The notes under the pieces: generated by a model | Told to the model about the DNA's origin: nothing | Database searches by the model: none | What the model saw: the letters and a program-made list of their open reading frames with translations, nothing else | Program-made: the position numbers and the translations under genes | Part shown: positions 34,040 to 42,852 of the stretch, piece by piece | How the letters are laid out: every line of letters starts with the position of its first letter | How positions within the stretch are numbered: the first letter of the stretch is position 1 | From: Ramlibacter sp. | GTDB taxonomy: Bacteria; Pseudomonadota; Gammaproteobacteria; Burkholderiales; Burkholderiaceae_C | Length of the DNA: 64,000 bases | Assembly (NCBI GenBank): GCA_016713005.1 | Contig: JADJPY010000003.1 | Location: 310,001-374,000, forward strand | Direction of reading: 5' to 3'

Positions 34040-35527
34040 ATGAGCGAAGTCACCAATTCCGTCCGTTTCGTGCTTGACGGGCGGATCGTCGAGGCCCAGG
34101 GCCGCCGCCGGACCACCACCGTGCTGGACTACCTGCGCGAGGACCTTCAGCGCACAGGCACCAAGGAGGGCTGCGCCGAAGGCGACTGTGGCGCCTGTGT
34201 GGTGCTGGTGGGCGAACTGGACGCAAATGGCTCGGCGGTGAATTACGCACCCGTCAACAGCTGCATGCAGCTGCTCCCGTCGCTGGATGGCAAGTCGGTC
34301 AAGACGGTGGAAAGCCTTCGGCGCGCCGACGGCAGCTTGCACCCGGTGCAACAGGCCATGGTGGAGTGCCACGGCTCGCAATGCGGGTTCTGCACGCCGG
34401 GCATCGTGATGAGCCTCACGCACCTGTCGCAAGGCAATGCCTGCCCCAGCCGGGCGCAGATCGGCGATGCACTTTCGGGCAACCTGTGCCGTTGCACCGG
34501 CTACAAGCCCATCATCGATGCCGCGCAGCGTGCCTGTGCCGCGCCGCGCGAAGAGCTGAAAATCGACGACGCGGCCGATTTGCCCCTGCTGCGCGAGATC
34601 CGCCGCGACACTGCCCCCACCTACAGCCTGGACGGCGAGATCGTCGTGCAGCCGGTGGTGCGCACCCGCAAGGGCAGCGAGTTCGTATCGCCCGCCACGC
34701 TGGACGAGGTGGCGCACTACCTGCAGCGCCACCCCGGCGCCACCCTGCTGGCCGGCAGCACCGAGATCGGCCTGCAGGTGAACAAGCAGTTCAGCCGGCC
34801 CGAGCACATCGTCTACCTGGGCAATGTGGCCGAACTGCGGCAGGTCACCGAAACGCGCGACACCTGGCGCATCGGCGCGGCCGTGCCGCTGGAGCAGGTG
34901 ATGGCGCTCGTCGCCACCGCCTACCCCGATTTCGCGGAGGTGCTGCGCCGGTTTGGCTCGCCGCCCATCCGCTCCACCGCCACGCTGGCGGGCAACATCG
35001 CCAACGGTTCACCCATTGGCGACAGCATGCCCTGCCTGATGGCGTTGCAGGCGCGCCTTGTGCTGCGCCGGGGCGAGGCCACGCGCGAGGTGGCACTGGA
35101 TGCGTTCTACACGGGACAGAAAAAGACCGTGCTGCAGCCTGGCGAATTCATTGAGGCGGTGCTGTGCCCCAGGCCGGTCGCGGGGCGAGCGTTTCGCGCC
35201 CACAAGATCAGCAAGCGGTTTGACCAGGACATTTCGGCCACCTGTTTTGCAGCCGCCTTTGAGCTGGAAGGCGGCGTGCTGCGCCGTGTGCGCGTGGCCT
35301 GCAATGGACTGGCGCCCTCGCCGTGCCGTGCGCCCAGGATCGAGGCCGCGCTGGAAGGCAAGGCACCCGCTGCCGTGCGGGCTGAGGACATCGACGCGGC
35401 GATCGCAGCCAGCTTTACCGCCCGCGACGGGCTGCGCGCCACCTGGGCCTACCGCTCGCTGGTGGCCCGCAACCTGGTGATGCGGTTTGTTGAAGAGTCG
35501 TTGAGCACCGAGGAGGCCACCGCATGA
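34040..35527 (+). CDS. xdhA: Xanthine dehydrogenase small subunit XdhA
   Basis: A 495-residue subunit carrying two [2Fe-2S] clusters and FAD. The N-terminal cluster Cys lie in GCAEGDCGACVVLVGE (about residues 44-59), the second set in CGFCTPGIVMSLTHLS and NLCRCTGYKPIIDAA. The FAD domain follows (ATLLAGSTEIGLQVNKQF, ATLAGNIANGSPIGDSMP). It passes electrons from the XdhB molybdenum site to NAD or another acceptor. The stop overlaps xdhB. Confidence 0.96.
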   Translation: MSEVTNSVRFVLDGRIVEAQGRRRTTTVLDYLREDLQRTGTKEGCAEGDCGACVVLVGELDANGSAVNYAPVNSCMQLLPSLDGKSVKTVESLRRADGSLHPVQQAMVECHGSQCGFCTPGIVMSLTHLSQGNACPSRAQIGDALSGNLCRCTGYKPIIDAAQRACAAPREELKIDDAADLPLLREIRRDTAPTYSLDGEIVVQPVVRTRKGSEFVSPATLDEVAHYLQRHPGATLLAGSTEIGLQVNKQFSRPEHIVYLGNVAELRQVTETRDTWRIGAAVPLEQVMALVATAYPDFAEVLRRFGSPPIRSTATLAGNIANGSPIGDSMPCLMALQARLVLRRGEATREVALDAFYTGQKKTVLQPGEFIEAVLCPRPVAGRAFRAHKISKRFDQDISATCFAAAFELEGGVLRRVRVACNGLAPSPCRAPRIEAALEGKAPAAVRAEDIDAAIAASFTARDGLRATWAYRSLVARNLVMRFVEESLSTEEATA

Positions 35528-37896
35528 ATGCCCCCACCACCTTGAAGGAACTGCTGCCCGCCGGTGCCCAGGGCCGCGAGCTGCGACACGAGTCCGCCCA
35601 TCTGCATGTGACCGGCACGGCCACGTACACCGACGACATGCCCGAGCTGGCCGGCACGCTGTACGCGGCGCTGGTGCTGTCGCCGGTGGCGCATGGCGAG
35701 CTGGTGGGCGAAGGCATCGACCGTGGCGCGCTGCTTGCGCAGCACGGCGTTGTCGCCGTCTTCACAGCGAAGGACATCCCCGGCAAGAACAACTGTGGCC
35801 CGATCATCCCCGACGACCCCTTCCTGGCTGCTGGCAAGGTGGATTTCGTCGGCCAGCCGGTGGCGGTGGTGGTGGCGCGCGAGATGCTCTACGCCCGCGA
35901 GGCTGCAAAGAAAGCCGTCGTGGCCGTGAAGGAACTGGCGCCCATCCTGACCATTGACGAGGCCATGGCGGCGGGCAGTTTCATCATGCCGCCCAAGGGC
36001 ATCACGCGTGGCGAGCCGGCTGCGGCCATCGCGGCCGCGCCACACCGGCTGCAGGGCCGCACCAACTGTGGCCAGCAGGAACAGTTCTATCTGGAGGGCC
36101 AGATCACCTACGCCGTCCCGCGCGAGGACGGGCAGCTCACGCTGTTTGTCTCGACCCAGCACCCCGACGGCAACCAGCGCGAGGCGGCCGAAGCGCTGAA
36201 CCTGTCCACCGCCGACGTGGAAGTGATCTGCCGGCGCATGGGCGGCGGCTTTGGCGGCAAGGAAGGCAACGCCAGCATCTTCTCGCAGAGCGCGGCACTT
36301 GCGGCGCACAAGCTGGGCCTGCCCGTCAAGCTGCGCGTCAACCGCGACGACGACATGATGATCACGGGCAAGCGGCACGATTTCCGTATCGACTACGACG
36401 TGGGCTTCGACGACGCCGGTCGTATCCTGGGCGCCGATTTCGTGCTGGCGTCCCGCTGCGGCTACAGCGCCGACTTCTCCGGCCCGGTGAACGACCGCGC
36501 CGTGCTGCACATTGACAACTGCTACTGGCTGCCCAACCTCAAGGTCATCAGCCACCGCTGCAAGACCAATACCCAGTCGGCCACGGCGTTTCGCGGCTTT
36601 GGCGGGCCGCAGGGCATGTTTGGCATTGAAACGGTGATCGAGGCGATCGCACGTCGGCTGGGCAAGGACCCGCAGGAGGTGCGCCGGGCCAACCTGTACC
36701 GCGATCCGGCGGTGTCGGGCGAGGCCGGTTCCATGACCACGCAGTACGGCCAGGTGATCGAGGACTTCATCGCCGATGGCGTGATGGCCCAGCTGGAAAC
36801 CGAATCCGGCTACGCACAGCGCCGCGCCGCGGTGGCGGCGTTCAACGCCTCCAGCAAGTACCGCAAGCGCGGGCTGGCCATCAGCCCGCTGAAGTTCGGC
36901 ATCAGCTTCACCGCGACCATGCTCAACCAGGCCGGCGCGCTGGTGAACATCTACCAGGACGGCTCGGTCAGCGTGAACCATGGCGGCACCGAGATGGGCC
37001 AGGGCCTCAACACCAAGATGGCCCAGGTGGCCGCGGACGGCCTGGGCTGCGATGTGCAGCGGGTGCGCGTCACCGGCACGGATACGCAGAAGGTGCCCAA
37101 CGCCAGCGCCACCGCCGCATCGGCGGGCGCCGACCTCAACGGCGCGGCCATTGCTGCGGCGTGTGCGCCCCTGCGCCAGCGGCTGGTGGAGGTTGCCGCG
37201 GGCTTGCTCAAATGCGCTCCGGACGCTATCGAATTGATAGCAGGTCAGGCAAGAAGGACGGGGGCTGAGGGCCAGAATGACCCCAAAAATTCCGTCGCGT
37301 GGAAAGACCTGGTCAAGCAGGCCTGGCTGCAGCGCGTCGGCCTGTCGCAGACCGGTTTTTACATGACGCCGGAGATCAAGTACGACTTCATGACGCTGCA
37401 GGGGCGCGCTTTCTACTACTTCTGCTACGGCGCCGCGCTGACCGAAGTGGAGATTGACACCCGCACCGGCGAATGGTGGCTCAAGGCGGTGGACATCGTG
37501 CATGACGTCGGTCGCAGCATCAACCCGGCAATTGACCGCGGGCAGATCGAGGGCGCCTACGTGCAGGGCATGGGCTGGCTCACGATGGAGGAGTGTGTGT
37601 GGGACAAGAAGGGCAAGCTGCTCACGCACGGCCCCAGCACCTACAAGATCCCGGTGGCCAGCGACATCCCGGAGCACTTCAGGGTCAGCCTGTACGACAC
37701 GGAGAACGTCAAGGAGACGCCTTACCGCAGCAAGGCAGTGGGCGAGCCGCCGCTGATGCTGGCGCTTTCGGCGTTTTTCGCGATCAAGGACGCGGTGGGC
37801 GCCGCAGGCGGCCCGCGGGCCGACGTGCAGCTGGACGCACCCGCAACCCCGGAGCGCATCCTCCTAGCGTGCGAGGCGGCGCGACGGGCTGCCTGA
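35524..37896 (+). CDS. xdhB: Xanthine dehydrogenase molybdopterin subunit XdhB
   Basis: A 790-residue catalytic subunit oxidising hypoxanthine/xanthine to urate. The Mo-cofactor loop RRMGGGFGGKEGN lies near residue 240, ATAFRGFGGPQGMFGIE near 355, and the catalytic Glu in SKAVGEPPLMLALSAF near 741. Unusually, residues about 568-589 are encoded by repeat copy F, in frame, between CAPDA and SVAWKDLV. The gene overlaps xdhA at the start, and its last 33 bases overlap the 3' end of the convergent glycosyltransferase-like gene. Confidence 0.95.
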   Translation: MNAPTTLKELLPAGAQGRELRHESAHLHVTGTATYTDDMPELAGTLYAALVLSPVAHGELVGEGIDRGALLAQHGVVAVFTAKDIPGKNNCGPIIPDDPFLAAGKVDFVGQPVAVVVAREMLYAREAAKKAVVAVKELAPILTIDEAMAAGSFIMPPKGITRGEPAAAIAAAPHRLQGRTNCGQQEQFYLEGQITYAVPREDGQLTLFVSTQHPDGNQREAAEALNLSTADVEVICRRMGGGFGGKEGNASIFSQSAALAAHKLGLPVKLRVNRDDDMMITGKRHDFRIDYDVGFDDAGRILGADFVLASRCGYSADFSGPVNDRAVLHIDNCYWLPNLKVISHRCKTNTQSATAFRGFGGPQGMFGIETVIEAIARRLGKDPQEVRRANLYRDPAVSGEAGSMTTQYGQVIEDFIADGVMAQLETESGYAQRRAAVAAFNASSKYRKRGLAISPLKFGISFTATMLNQAGALVNIYQDGSVSVNHGGTEMGQGLNTKMAQVAADGLGCDVQRVRVTGTDTQKVPNASATAASAGADLNGAAIAAACAPLRQRLVEVAAGLLKCAPDAIELIAGQARRTGAEGQNDPKNSVAWKDLVKQAWLQRVGLSQTGFYMTPEIKYDFMTLQGRAFYYFCYGAALTEVEIDTRTGEWWLKAVDIVHDVGRSINPAIDRGQIEGAYVQGMGWLTMEECVWDKKGKLLTHGPSTYKIPVASDIPEHFRVSLYDTENVKETPYRSKAVGEPPLMLALSAFFAIKDAVGAAGGPRADVQLDAPATPERILLACEAARRAA
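37225..37290 (+). repeat. Dispersed short repeat, copy F, inside xdhB
   Basis: GCTAT-CGAATTG-ATAGC, AGGTCAGGCAAG, GGACGGGGGCTGAGGGCC, ending near CCCCAAAAAT. It is read in frame by xdhB as AIELIAGQARRTGAEGQNDP, about 22 residues beginning at residue 568, without a stop codon. Confidence 0.85.
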
Positions 37897-38886
37897 GCCG
37901 CGCCACCTCAACCAGCGACGGCGAAGCGCCGACCAGGGAGCCCGCCCGGGTGGTCGCAGGGCGACGGCTTCCCGGCACAGCGCCTCCCAGCGGTCCACGG
38001 CCGCAGACTGATCGCAATGGCCCCTGGCCCAGTGGACGCACGCCATCGCATCGTCCGCGTCCCAGCGCCTGATTTCGGCCGCCACCCGCTCCGCCGTCAC
38101 CGGCGCAGTCAATTCGCCGCGGCCAAAGTTCCACGCATGGACGTGTGCAATCCGATCGCGTGTGACCAGCGGCCCCAGCCCGAAGCCCTGCTTGAACAGC
38201 ACCACGCCGCAGCCTGTGACCAGCGCTTCCGCTGCACAGCGAGCCACGCCGAAGACCAGGTCATAGCTGCCGAGCACTGCGCCGGGGTCCGGACTTTGCT
38301 GCCCCAGCCCGGCGCCCAGCATGTCCAGCTGCACGCCCGCCCGCTCACAGCCTGCGAGGAGGGCGTCGGTCTCCGGCCCGGGCGTGGAGTAGTTGCTGAA
38401 GATCAGCGCGCGTACCGGCCGAGCTGGCAATGCCGCGCGCGGCGCAAAGCGCCCGCGTTCCACCCCGTTGTGCATCCGCCGGATTTTCCCGGGGTCGATG
38501 CCGCAGTCCAGGGTCAGCCTCTGCAGGCAGGCGAGGTCCACCGCGCACCATGCGTGTACATCGGGGCCCCCGGGCGGCAGACCGTGCTGTGCGTCGGCGT
38601 CATGGCACACCGGCAGCAGTGGCGTGCCGGGAAGAAAGGCTGCGGCCGCCACCGTCTCGTCGTGGGTGTTGCCGATGACCACATCGGGCAGCCAGGTGAG
38701 CTGCTGCAGCCGTGTCAGGCAGGGGATCGCGGCGTCGTGCAGCGGCTGCGCCATGTCACCGAATCCACCGAAGGTGAACACCGCCACCCTGTGGCCCCGG
38801 CGGTGCAGTGCCAACGCAAGGTCCAGGGTGAACCATTCGGCGCCGCTGCGGTCCCGCAGGTAGCACATGGTCAGCAGGATATTCAT
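37864..38886 (-). CDS. Glycosyltransferase-like protein
   Basis: A 340-residue protein with a GT-B-like layout: N-terminal MNILLTMCYLRDRSGAEWFT, an H-rich RMHNGVERGRFAPR segment (the NGV motif seen in GT4 enzymes) and VRALIFSNYSTPGPETDALL. The C-terminal domain is degenerate compared with well-known GT4 enzymes. The start gives a normal N-terminal strand; a longer upstream frame covers xdhC and is not used. It separates xdhB from xdhC, in opposite orientation, and seems unrelated to purine breakdown. Confidence 0.7.
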   Translation of the reverse strand: MNILLTMCYLRDRSGAEWFTLDLALALHRRGHRVAVFTFGGFGDMAQPLHDAAIPCLTRLQQLTWLPDVVIGNTHDETVAAAAFLPGTPLLPVCHDADAQHGLPPGGPDVHAWCAVDLACLQRLTLDCGIDPGKIRRMHNGVERGRFAPRAALPARPVRALIFSNYSTPGPETDALLAGCERAGVQLDMLGAGLGQQSPDPGAVLGSYDLVFGVARCAAEALVTGCGVVLFKQGFGLGPLVTRDRIAHVHAWNFGRGELTAPVTAERVAAEIRRWDADDAMACVHWARGHCDQSAAVDRWEALCREAVALRPPGRAPWSALRRRWLRWRGSGSPSRRLAR

Positions 38887-38931
38887 GGCGCACGGGGCCG
38901 GTGTATGGGTTCGGGTCATCATAATCCGGGC

Positions 38932-39762
38932 ATGTCCGATCTCCTGTCGCACCTGCCAGACCTGCTCCGGTCCGGGCCGGCCGTGCTTGTCTCCGTGGTG
39001 CGCGCAGAAGGCTCGGTCCCGCGGGACGCAGGCACATGGATGGCCGTGTCGGGGGACAGGGTACTGGGCACCATTGGCGGCGGGCGCCTGGAGTTTGACG
39101 CCATCGCGCAGGCGCGCTCGTTGCTTGCGCAAGTGCCCGATGGCGCGCCGGCAGCAACGCCCCAGATGCGCCGTTTTGCGCTGGGGCCATCTCTGGGCCA
39201 ATGCTGCGGCGGGGTGGTGCACCTTCAGTTTGAATCCATCGATGCGGGCTGCGTGGACACCCTGACGCAGCACCTGCGCGCCCGGTTGCAACCGCTGGCG
39301 CTGTTTGGCGGGGGCCATGTGGGCCAGGCGCTGGTTCGCGTGCTGGCCACGTTGCCCTACACGGTGAGCTGGTTCGACAGCCGTGACGGCGTTTTCCCGG
39401 GCGACGTGCCCGCCAGCGTCCACTGCGAGCATTCCGACCCGGTACAGGGCGCAGTGGCCACGCTGGCGCCTGGCAGCGCGGTGCTGGTGATGAGCTTCAG
39501 CCATGCCGAGGACCTGGACATCGTGGCGGCCTGCCTGCGTCGCCTGCGCGCGCAGGACGACCTGCCCTGGATCGGCCTGATCGGAAGCCGGACCAAGTGG
39601 GCGACTTTTCGCCACCGGCTGGAGGAACGCGGCTTCAGCGCCCAGGAACTGGACCGCGTGACCTGTCCTATTGGCATCCCGGGCATCCAGGGCAAGGAGC
39701 CCGAAGTGATCGCCGTCGCGGTGGCGGCACAGTTGTTGCAACAGCGTGCGCAACCTTCCTGA
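38932..39762 (+). CDS. xdhC: Xanthine dehydrogenase accessory protein XdhC
   Basis: A 276-residue chaperone that inserts sulfurated molybdenum cofactor into XdhB. Typical features are RAEGSVPRDAGTWMAV, GTIGGGRLEFDAI, LGQCCGGVVHLQFE, LFGGGHVGQALVRVLA and PWIGLIGSRTKWATFRHRL. The ATG at 38932 lies 45 bp from the divergent glycosyltransferase-like gene. It is followed after about 145 bp by puuD with its own operator. Confidence 0.95.
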   Translation: MSDLLSHLPDLLRSGPAVLVSVVRAEGSVPRDAGTWMAVSGDRVLGTIGGGRLEFDAIAQARSLLAQVPDGAPAATPQMRRFALGPSLGQCCGGVVHLQFESIDAGCVDTLTQHLRARLQPLALFGGGHVGQALVRVLATLPYTVSWFDSRDGVFPGDVPASVHCEHSDPVQGAVATLAPGSAVLVMSFSHAEDLDIVAACLRRLRAQDDLPWIGLIGSRTKWATFRHRLEERGFSAQELDRVTCPIGIPGIQGKEPEVIAVAVAAQLLQQRAQPS

Positions 39763-39789
39763 ACCGGTAATGCGTGCAGCAGATGCAAA

Positions 39790-39803
39790 AAGTGTATACA
39801 CTT
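39790..39803. promoter_or_regulatory. Putative GntR operator before puuD
   Basis: AAGTGTATACACTT is a perfect 14-bp palindrome 105 bp upstream of puuD. Together with its flanks (AAA before; CGGTGGACAA after) it repeats the site at 33540-33555. This puts puuD in the same putative GntR regulon as hiuH-xdhAB and the puuE operon. Confidence 0.78.
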
Positions 39804-39908
39804 CGGTGGACAAAATCGCAGCGGAGCGGGGCCTCTTCCAGGGGCCTTTGTTCGCGATCTTCATGCTGCTCACAGCGCCCGCGGTGGTGAGCAGGTCGGA
39901 GCCATTGC

Positions 39909-41156
39909 ATGGAAACCTACCTGCTTGACTGGGCCAACCTGCTGCTGCGCTGGGTGCACGTCATCACCGCGATAGCCTGGATCGGCTCGTCGTTCTACTT
40001 CGTCTTCCTGGACAACAACCTGATCCGGCCGCAAAGCCCGGACCTGCTGGAAAAAGGCGTGGACGGCGCCATCTGGGCCGTGCACGGCGGGGGCTTCTAC
40101 AACCCGCAGAAATACCTGGTTGCACCCAAGAAGATCCACACCAAGCTGCACTGGTTCTACTGGGAGAGCTACTCCACCTGGCTGAGCGGCTTTGCGCTGT
40201 TCACCGTGCTGTACCTGTGGAATGCCTGTACCTTCCTCATCGACAAGAGCCTGATGGACTGGTCGCCCGGCGCGGCCATCGGCGTCGCGTTGAGCTTCCT
40301 GGTGGTGTTCTGGATGGTGTACGACCTGGTCTGCCAGGCGTTCGGCTTCCGCAAGAACGGCGAGCTGATCGTGGGCGTGCTGATGCTCGCCGTGGTGGCC
40401 TTTGCGTCCTGGCTGGCCTGCAGCCTGTTTGCCGGGCGCGCGGCCTTCCTGCTGGTGGGCGCGATGATCGCCACGGCGATGAGCGCCAACGTGTTTTTCT
40501 GGATCATCCCCGGCCAGCGCAAGGTGGTGGCGGCCATGACCAGCGGCGTGCGGCTCGACCCGAAAGAACTGGCCTTGCACGGCAAGCGCGGCAAGCAGCG
40601 CAGCGTGCACAACACCTACTTCACGCTGCCGGTGATCTTTGCGATGCTGAGCAACCACTACAGCTTCCTGTACACCCACGCGCACAACTGGCTGGTCCTG
40701 TTCGTGATGATGGCCGGCGGCGCGGGCATCCGCCAGTTCTTCGTGCAGCGCCACGGCTACCACCTGGGCCGGGCGAAGAACCCGCTGCCCTGGGCGCTCG
40801 CTGGCGTGGCGCTGATCGCCGCGGTGATCGTGGCGCTGGCGCCGGCTGAAAGACAGGCTTCAGCTGCTATAAAAAGTGTAGCGGGTCAGCAAGCATTGAC
40901 GGGGGCTACAGCCCAATTTCCCTATGAAAAAGTCGCCAAGGTCCTGGAGCAGCGCTGTGCCCAGTGCCACGGCGCCCAGGTGCAGATGAAGAACGTCCGG
41001 CTGGACTCTCCTGCACTGGTGAAGACGCATGCCCAGGGCATCTACCAGCAGGTGGTGGTGACGAAGCAGATGCCGATGAACAACGCCACCCAGATCACCG
41101 ACGCCGAGCGCGCGCTGATCGGCGAGTGGTACCAGGCGGGCGCAAAGACGGACTGA
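39909..41156 (+). CDS. puuD: Urate hydroxylase/oxidase PuuD (membrane, cytochrome c domain)
   Basis: A 415-residue membrane enzyme oxidising urate to 5-hydroxyisourate. About eight hydrophobic segments carry conserved His residues (LRWVHVITAIAWIGSSFYFV, IHTKLHWFYWESYSTW, HNTYFTLPVIFAMLSNHYSF). A C-terminal cytochrome c domain has the heme motif CAQCHG at residues 350-355. The linker between the two parts, residues 320 to about 338, is encoded by repeat copy G. No soluble uricase or HpxO is present nearby, so PuuD is the likely urate oxidase. Confidence 0.94.
   Translation: METYLLDWANLLLRWVHVITAIAWIGSSFYFVFLDNNLIRPQSPDLLEKGVDGAIWAVHGGGFYNPQKYLVAPKKIHTKLHWFYWESYSTWLSGFALFTVLYLWNACTFLIDKSLMDWSPGAAIGVALSFLVVFWMVYDLVCQAFGFRKNGELIVGVLMLAVVAFASWLACSLFAGRAAFLLVGAMIATAMSANVFFWIIPGQRKVVAAMTSGVRLDPKELALHGKRGKQRSVHNTYFTLPVIFAMLSNHYSFLYTHAHNWLVLFVMMAGGAGIRQFFVQRHGYHLGRAKNPLPWALAGVALIAAVIVALAPAERQASAAIKSVAGQQALTGATAQFPYEKVAKVLEQRCAQCHGAQVQMKNVRLDSPALVKTHAQGIYQQVVVTKQMPMNNATQITDAERALIGEWYQAGAKTD
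40866..40920 (+). repeat. Dispersed short repeat, copy G, inside puuD
   Basis: GCTAT-AAAAAGT-GTAGC, GGGTCAGCAAG, then TTGACGGGGGCTACAGCCC and AATTT. It is read in frame as AIKSVAGQQALTGATAQF in the linker between the membrane and cytochrome domains of PuuD, in the same reading frame relative to the repeat as copy F in xdhB. Confidence 0.85.
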
Positions 41157-41286
41157 ACCAGTCCTGTTAGACGGGGCTGGCGTGCAAACGGCTCCGTTCG
41201 TGTCCCCCGCCGCCCCTTCTTTGCCTTGAGGTCGTGCCCCTTGGAGCGCTGTGGTGGGCTGCCGTGTGCAGTGAAGTAAAGGAGGA

Positions 41287-41305
41287 GGACCGGCGCAGCC
41301 GGTCC
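41287..41305 (+). other. Hairpin in the puuD-deaminase gap
   Basis: GGACCGGC-GCA-GCCGGTCC is a perfect 8-bp stem in the 237-bp convergent gap between puuD and the 8-oxoguanine deaminase gene. It lacks a T-run, so termination activity is uncertain. No gene was found in the gap. Confidence 0.5.
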
Positions 41306-41393
41306 GGGGGACATGAACGGAACACGGCAGACCGCCACAGTGCGATGCGTGGCAATACGCCTGTGCGATGCGCGTACGAATGCGAGGGTTCGT

Positions 41394-42821
41394 TCAGCGG
41401 GATTGACCGGCAAGTTCCCGCGCCAGCCGGTTGTGCCGCTCCAGCAGCGGCGGCAGATCCACCGTGGTGAGCTGGCCTTCGCGCACCACCACCCGCCCGT
41501 GGACCACGGTGTAGGCCGCCTGCGGGCTGGCGCACAGCAGCAGGCTGGCGACGGGGTCGTGCACCGCGCCGCCGGCCATGGCCACGGTGCGCAGGTCAAA
41601 CAGCGCCAGGTCGGCGCACAGGCCCGGCGCGATCTGGCCGATGTCGCGGCGGCCCAGCACCTGCGCGCCGCCGCGCGTGGCCAGCGCCAGCGCGTCGCGC
41701 GCCGTCATCTCCATCGGGGCGGTATCGCAGCCAAAGACTGTCCGGCCCTGCGCGTCGGTGCCGGGCGCATCCAGTGACTTGCGCAGTCGTGCCAGCAGCA
41801 TGGCCTGGCGGGCCTCGTTCACCATCTGTGCGGCGTCGTTGCTGGCGCTGCCGTCCACGCCCAGCCCCACGGGCACGCCCGCGTCCAGCATGCGGCGCAC
41901 CGGCGCGATGCCGCTGGCCAGCCGCATGTTGCTGCAGGGGCAGTGCGCCACACCGGTGCGGGTGGCGGCAAAGAGGCTGATGCCTTCTTCGTCCAGCTTG
42001 ACGCAGTGGGCGTGCCAGACGTCACTGCCCAGCCAGCCCAGGTCCTGCGCGTACTCGGCCGGCGTGCGGTTGAACTTCTCGCGGCTGTAGGCGATGTCGT
42101 GGTCGTTCTCGGCCAGGTGGGTGTGCAGGCGCACGTTCTGGCCGGCAAAGCTGCGCGCCAGCGCTGCCGATTCGCGCATCAGGTCGCGGCTCACACTGAA
42201 AGGCGAGCACGGCGCCACGCCCACCTGCACCATCGCGCCGGGGCGTGCATCGTGGTACGCCTCGATCAGCCGCTGCGTGTCACGCAGGATGGCGTCCTCG
42301 CGCTCGACCACGCGGTCGGGTGGGAGTCCGCCTGCGCTGTGGCCCACGCTCATGCTTCCGCGCGTGGCCACAAAGCGCATGCCGATGGCGCGCGCGGCCT
42401 CGATGCAGTCGTCCAGGCGCACGCCATTGGGGTAGATGTAGAGGTGGTCGCTGCTGGTGGTGCACCCCGACAGCAGCAGTTCGGCCATGGCCACCTGGGT
42501 GGACACGTGGATCATCTCGGGCGTGAGGCCTGCCCACACCGGATACAGGCCGCGCAGCCAGCCAAACAGTTCAGCGTCCTGCACGCCGGGCAGGGCCCGC
42601 GTGAGGCTCTGGAACATGTGGTGGTGGGTGTTGACCAGGCCGGGCACGACCAGGTGGCCGCGCGCGTCGATCACTTCGTCGGCCGTCTGCGCCAGGTCAT
42701 TGGCCGGCCCGACGGCCTCGATGAAACCGTCGCGGACCAGGATGGAGGCGTCGCGCCATTCGGTGCGCGCATCGTCCAGGGTGGCCACGCAGGTGGCGTG
42801 GCGGATCAGCAGGGTGGGCAT
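41394..42821 (-). CDS. 8-oxoguanine deaminase-like amidohydrolase
   Basis: A 475-residue metal-dependent amidohydrolase. Metal motifs are VVPGLVNTHHHMFQSLTRAL, HTHLAENDHD, DVWHAHCVKL and the Asp in GLGVDGSASND. The LPGVQDAELFGWLRGLYPVW stretch is typical of 8-oxoguanine deaminases (urate-forming) and relatives acting on hydroxyatrazine-like rings. The start MPTLLIRHATCVATLDD at 42821 separates it from the upstream LysR gene. The long continuous frame joining the two is an artefact of a frameshift. It is convergent with puuD. Confidence 0.9.
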   Translation of the reverse strand: MPTLLIRHATCVATLDDARTEWRDASILVRDGFIEAVGPANDLAQTADEVIDARGHLVVPGLVNTHHHMFQSLTRALPGVQDAELFGWLRGLYPVWAGLTPEMIHVSTQVAMAELLLSGCTTSSDHLYIYPNGVRLDDCIEAARAIGMRFVATRGSMSVGHSAGGLPPDRVVEREDAILRDTQRLIEAYHDARPGAMVQVGVAPCSPFSVSRDLMRESAALARSFAGQNVRLHTHLAENDHDIAYSREKFNRTPAEYAQDLGWLGSDVWHAHCVKLDEEGISLFAATRTGVAHCPCSNMRLASGIAPVRRMLDAGVPVGLGVDGSASNDAAQMVNEARQAMLLARLRKSLDAPGTDAQGRTVFGCDTAPMEMTARDALALATRGGAQVLGRRDIGQIAPGLCADLALFDLRTVAMAGGAVHDPVASLLLCASPQAAYTVVHGRVVVREGQLTTVDLPPLLERHNRLARELAGQSR

Positions 42822-42852
42822 GGTGCGTCCAGCATACGGCAAGGCCGGTGGC

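Noticed and set aside
37864..39873. A 669-residue frame extending the glycosyltransferase-like gene upstream across xdhC
   Set aside because: The extra part is antisense to xdhC, and the protein has a natural start at 38886.
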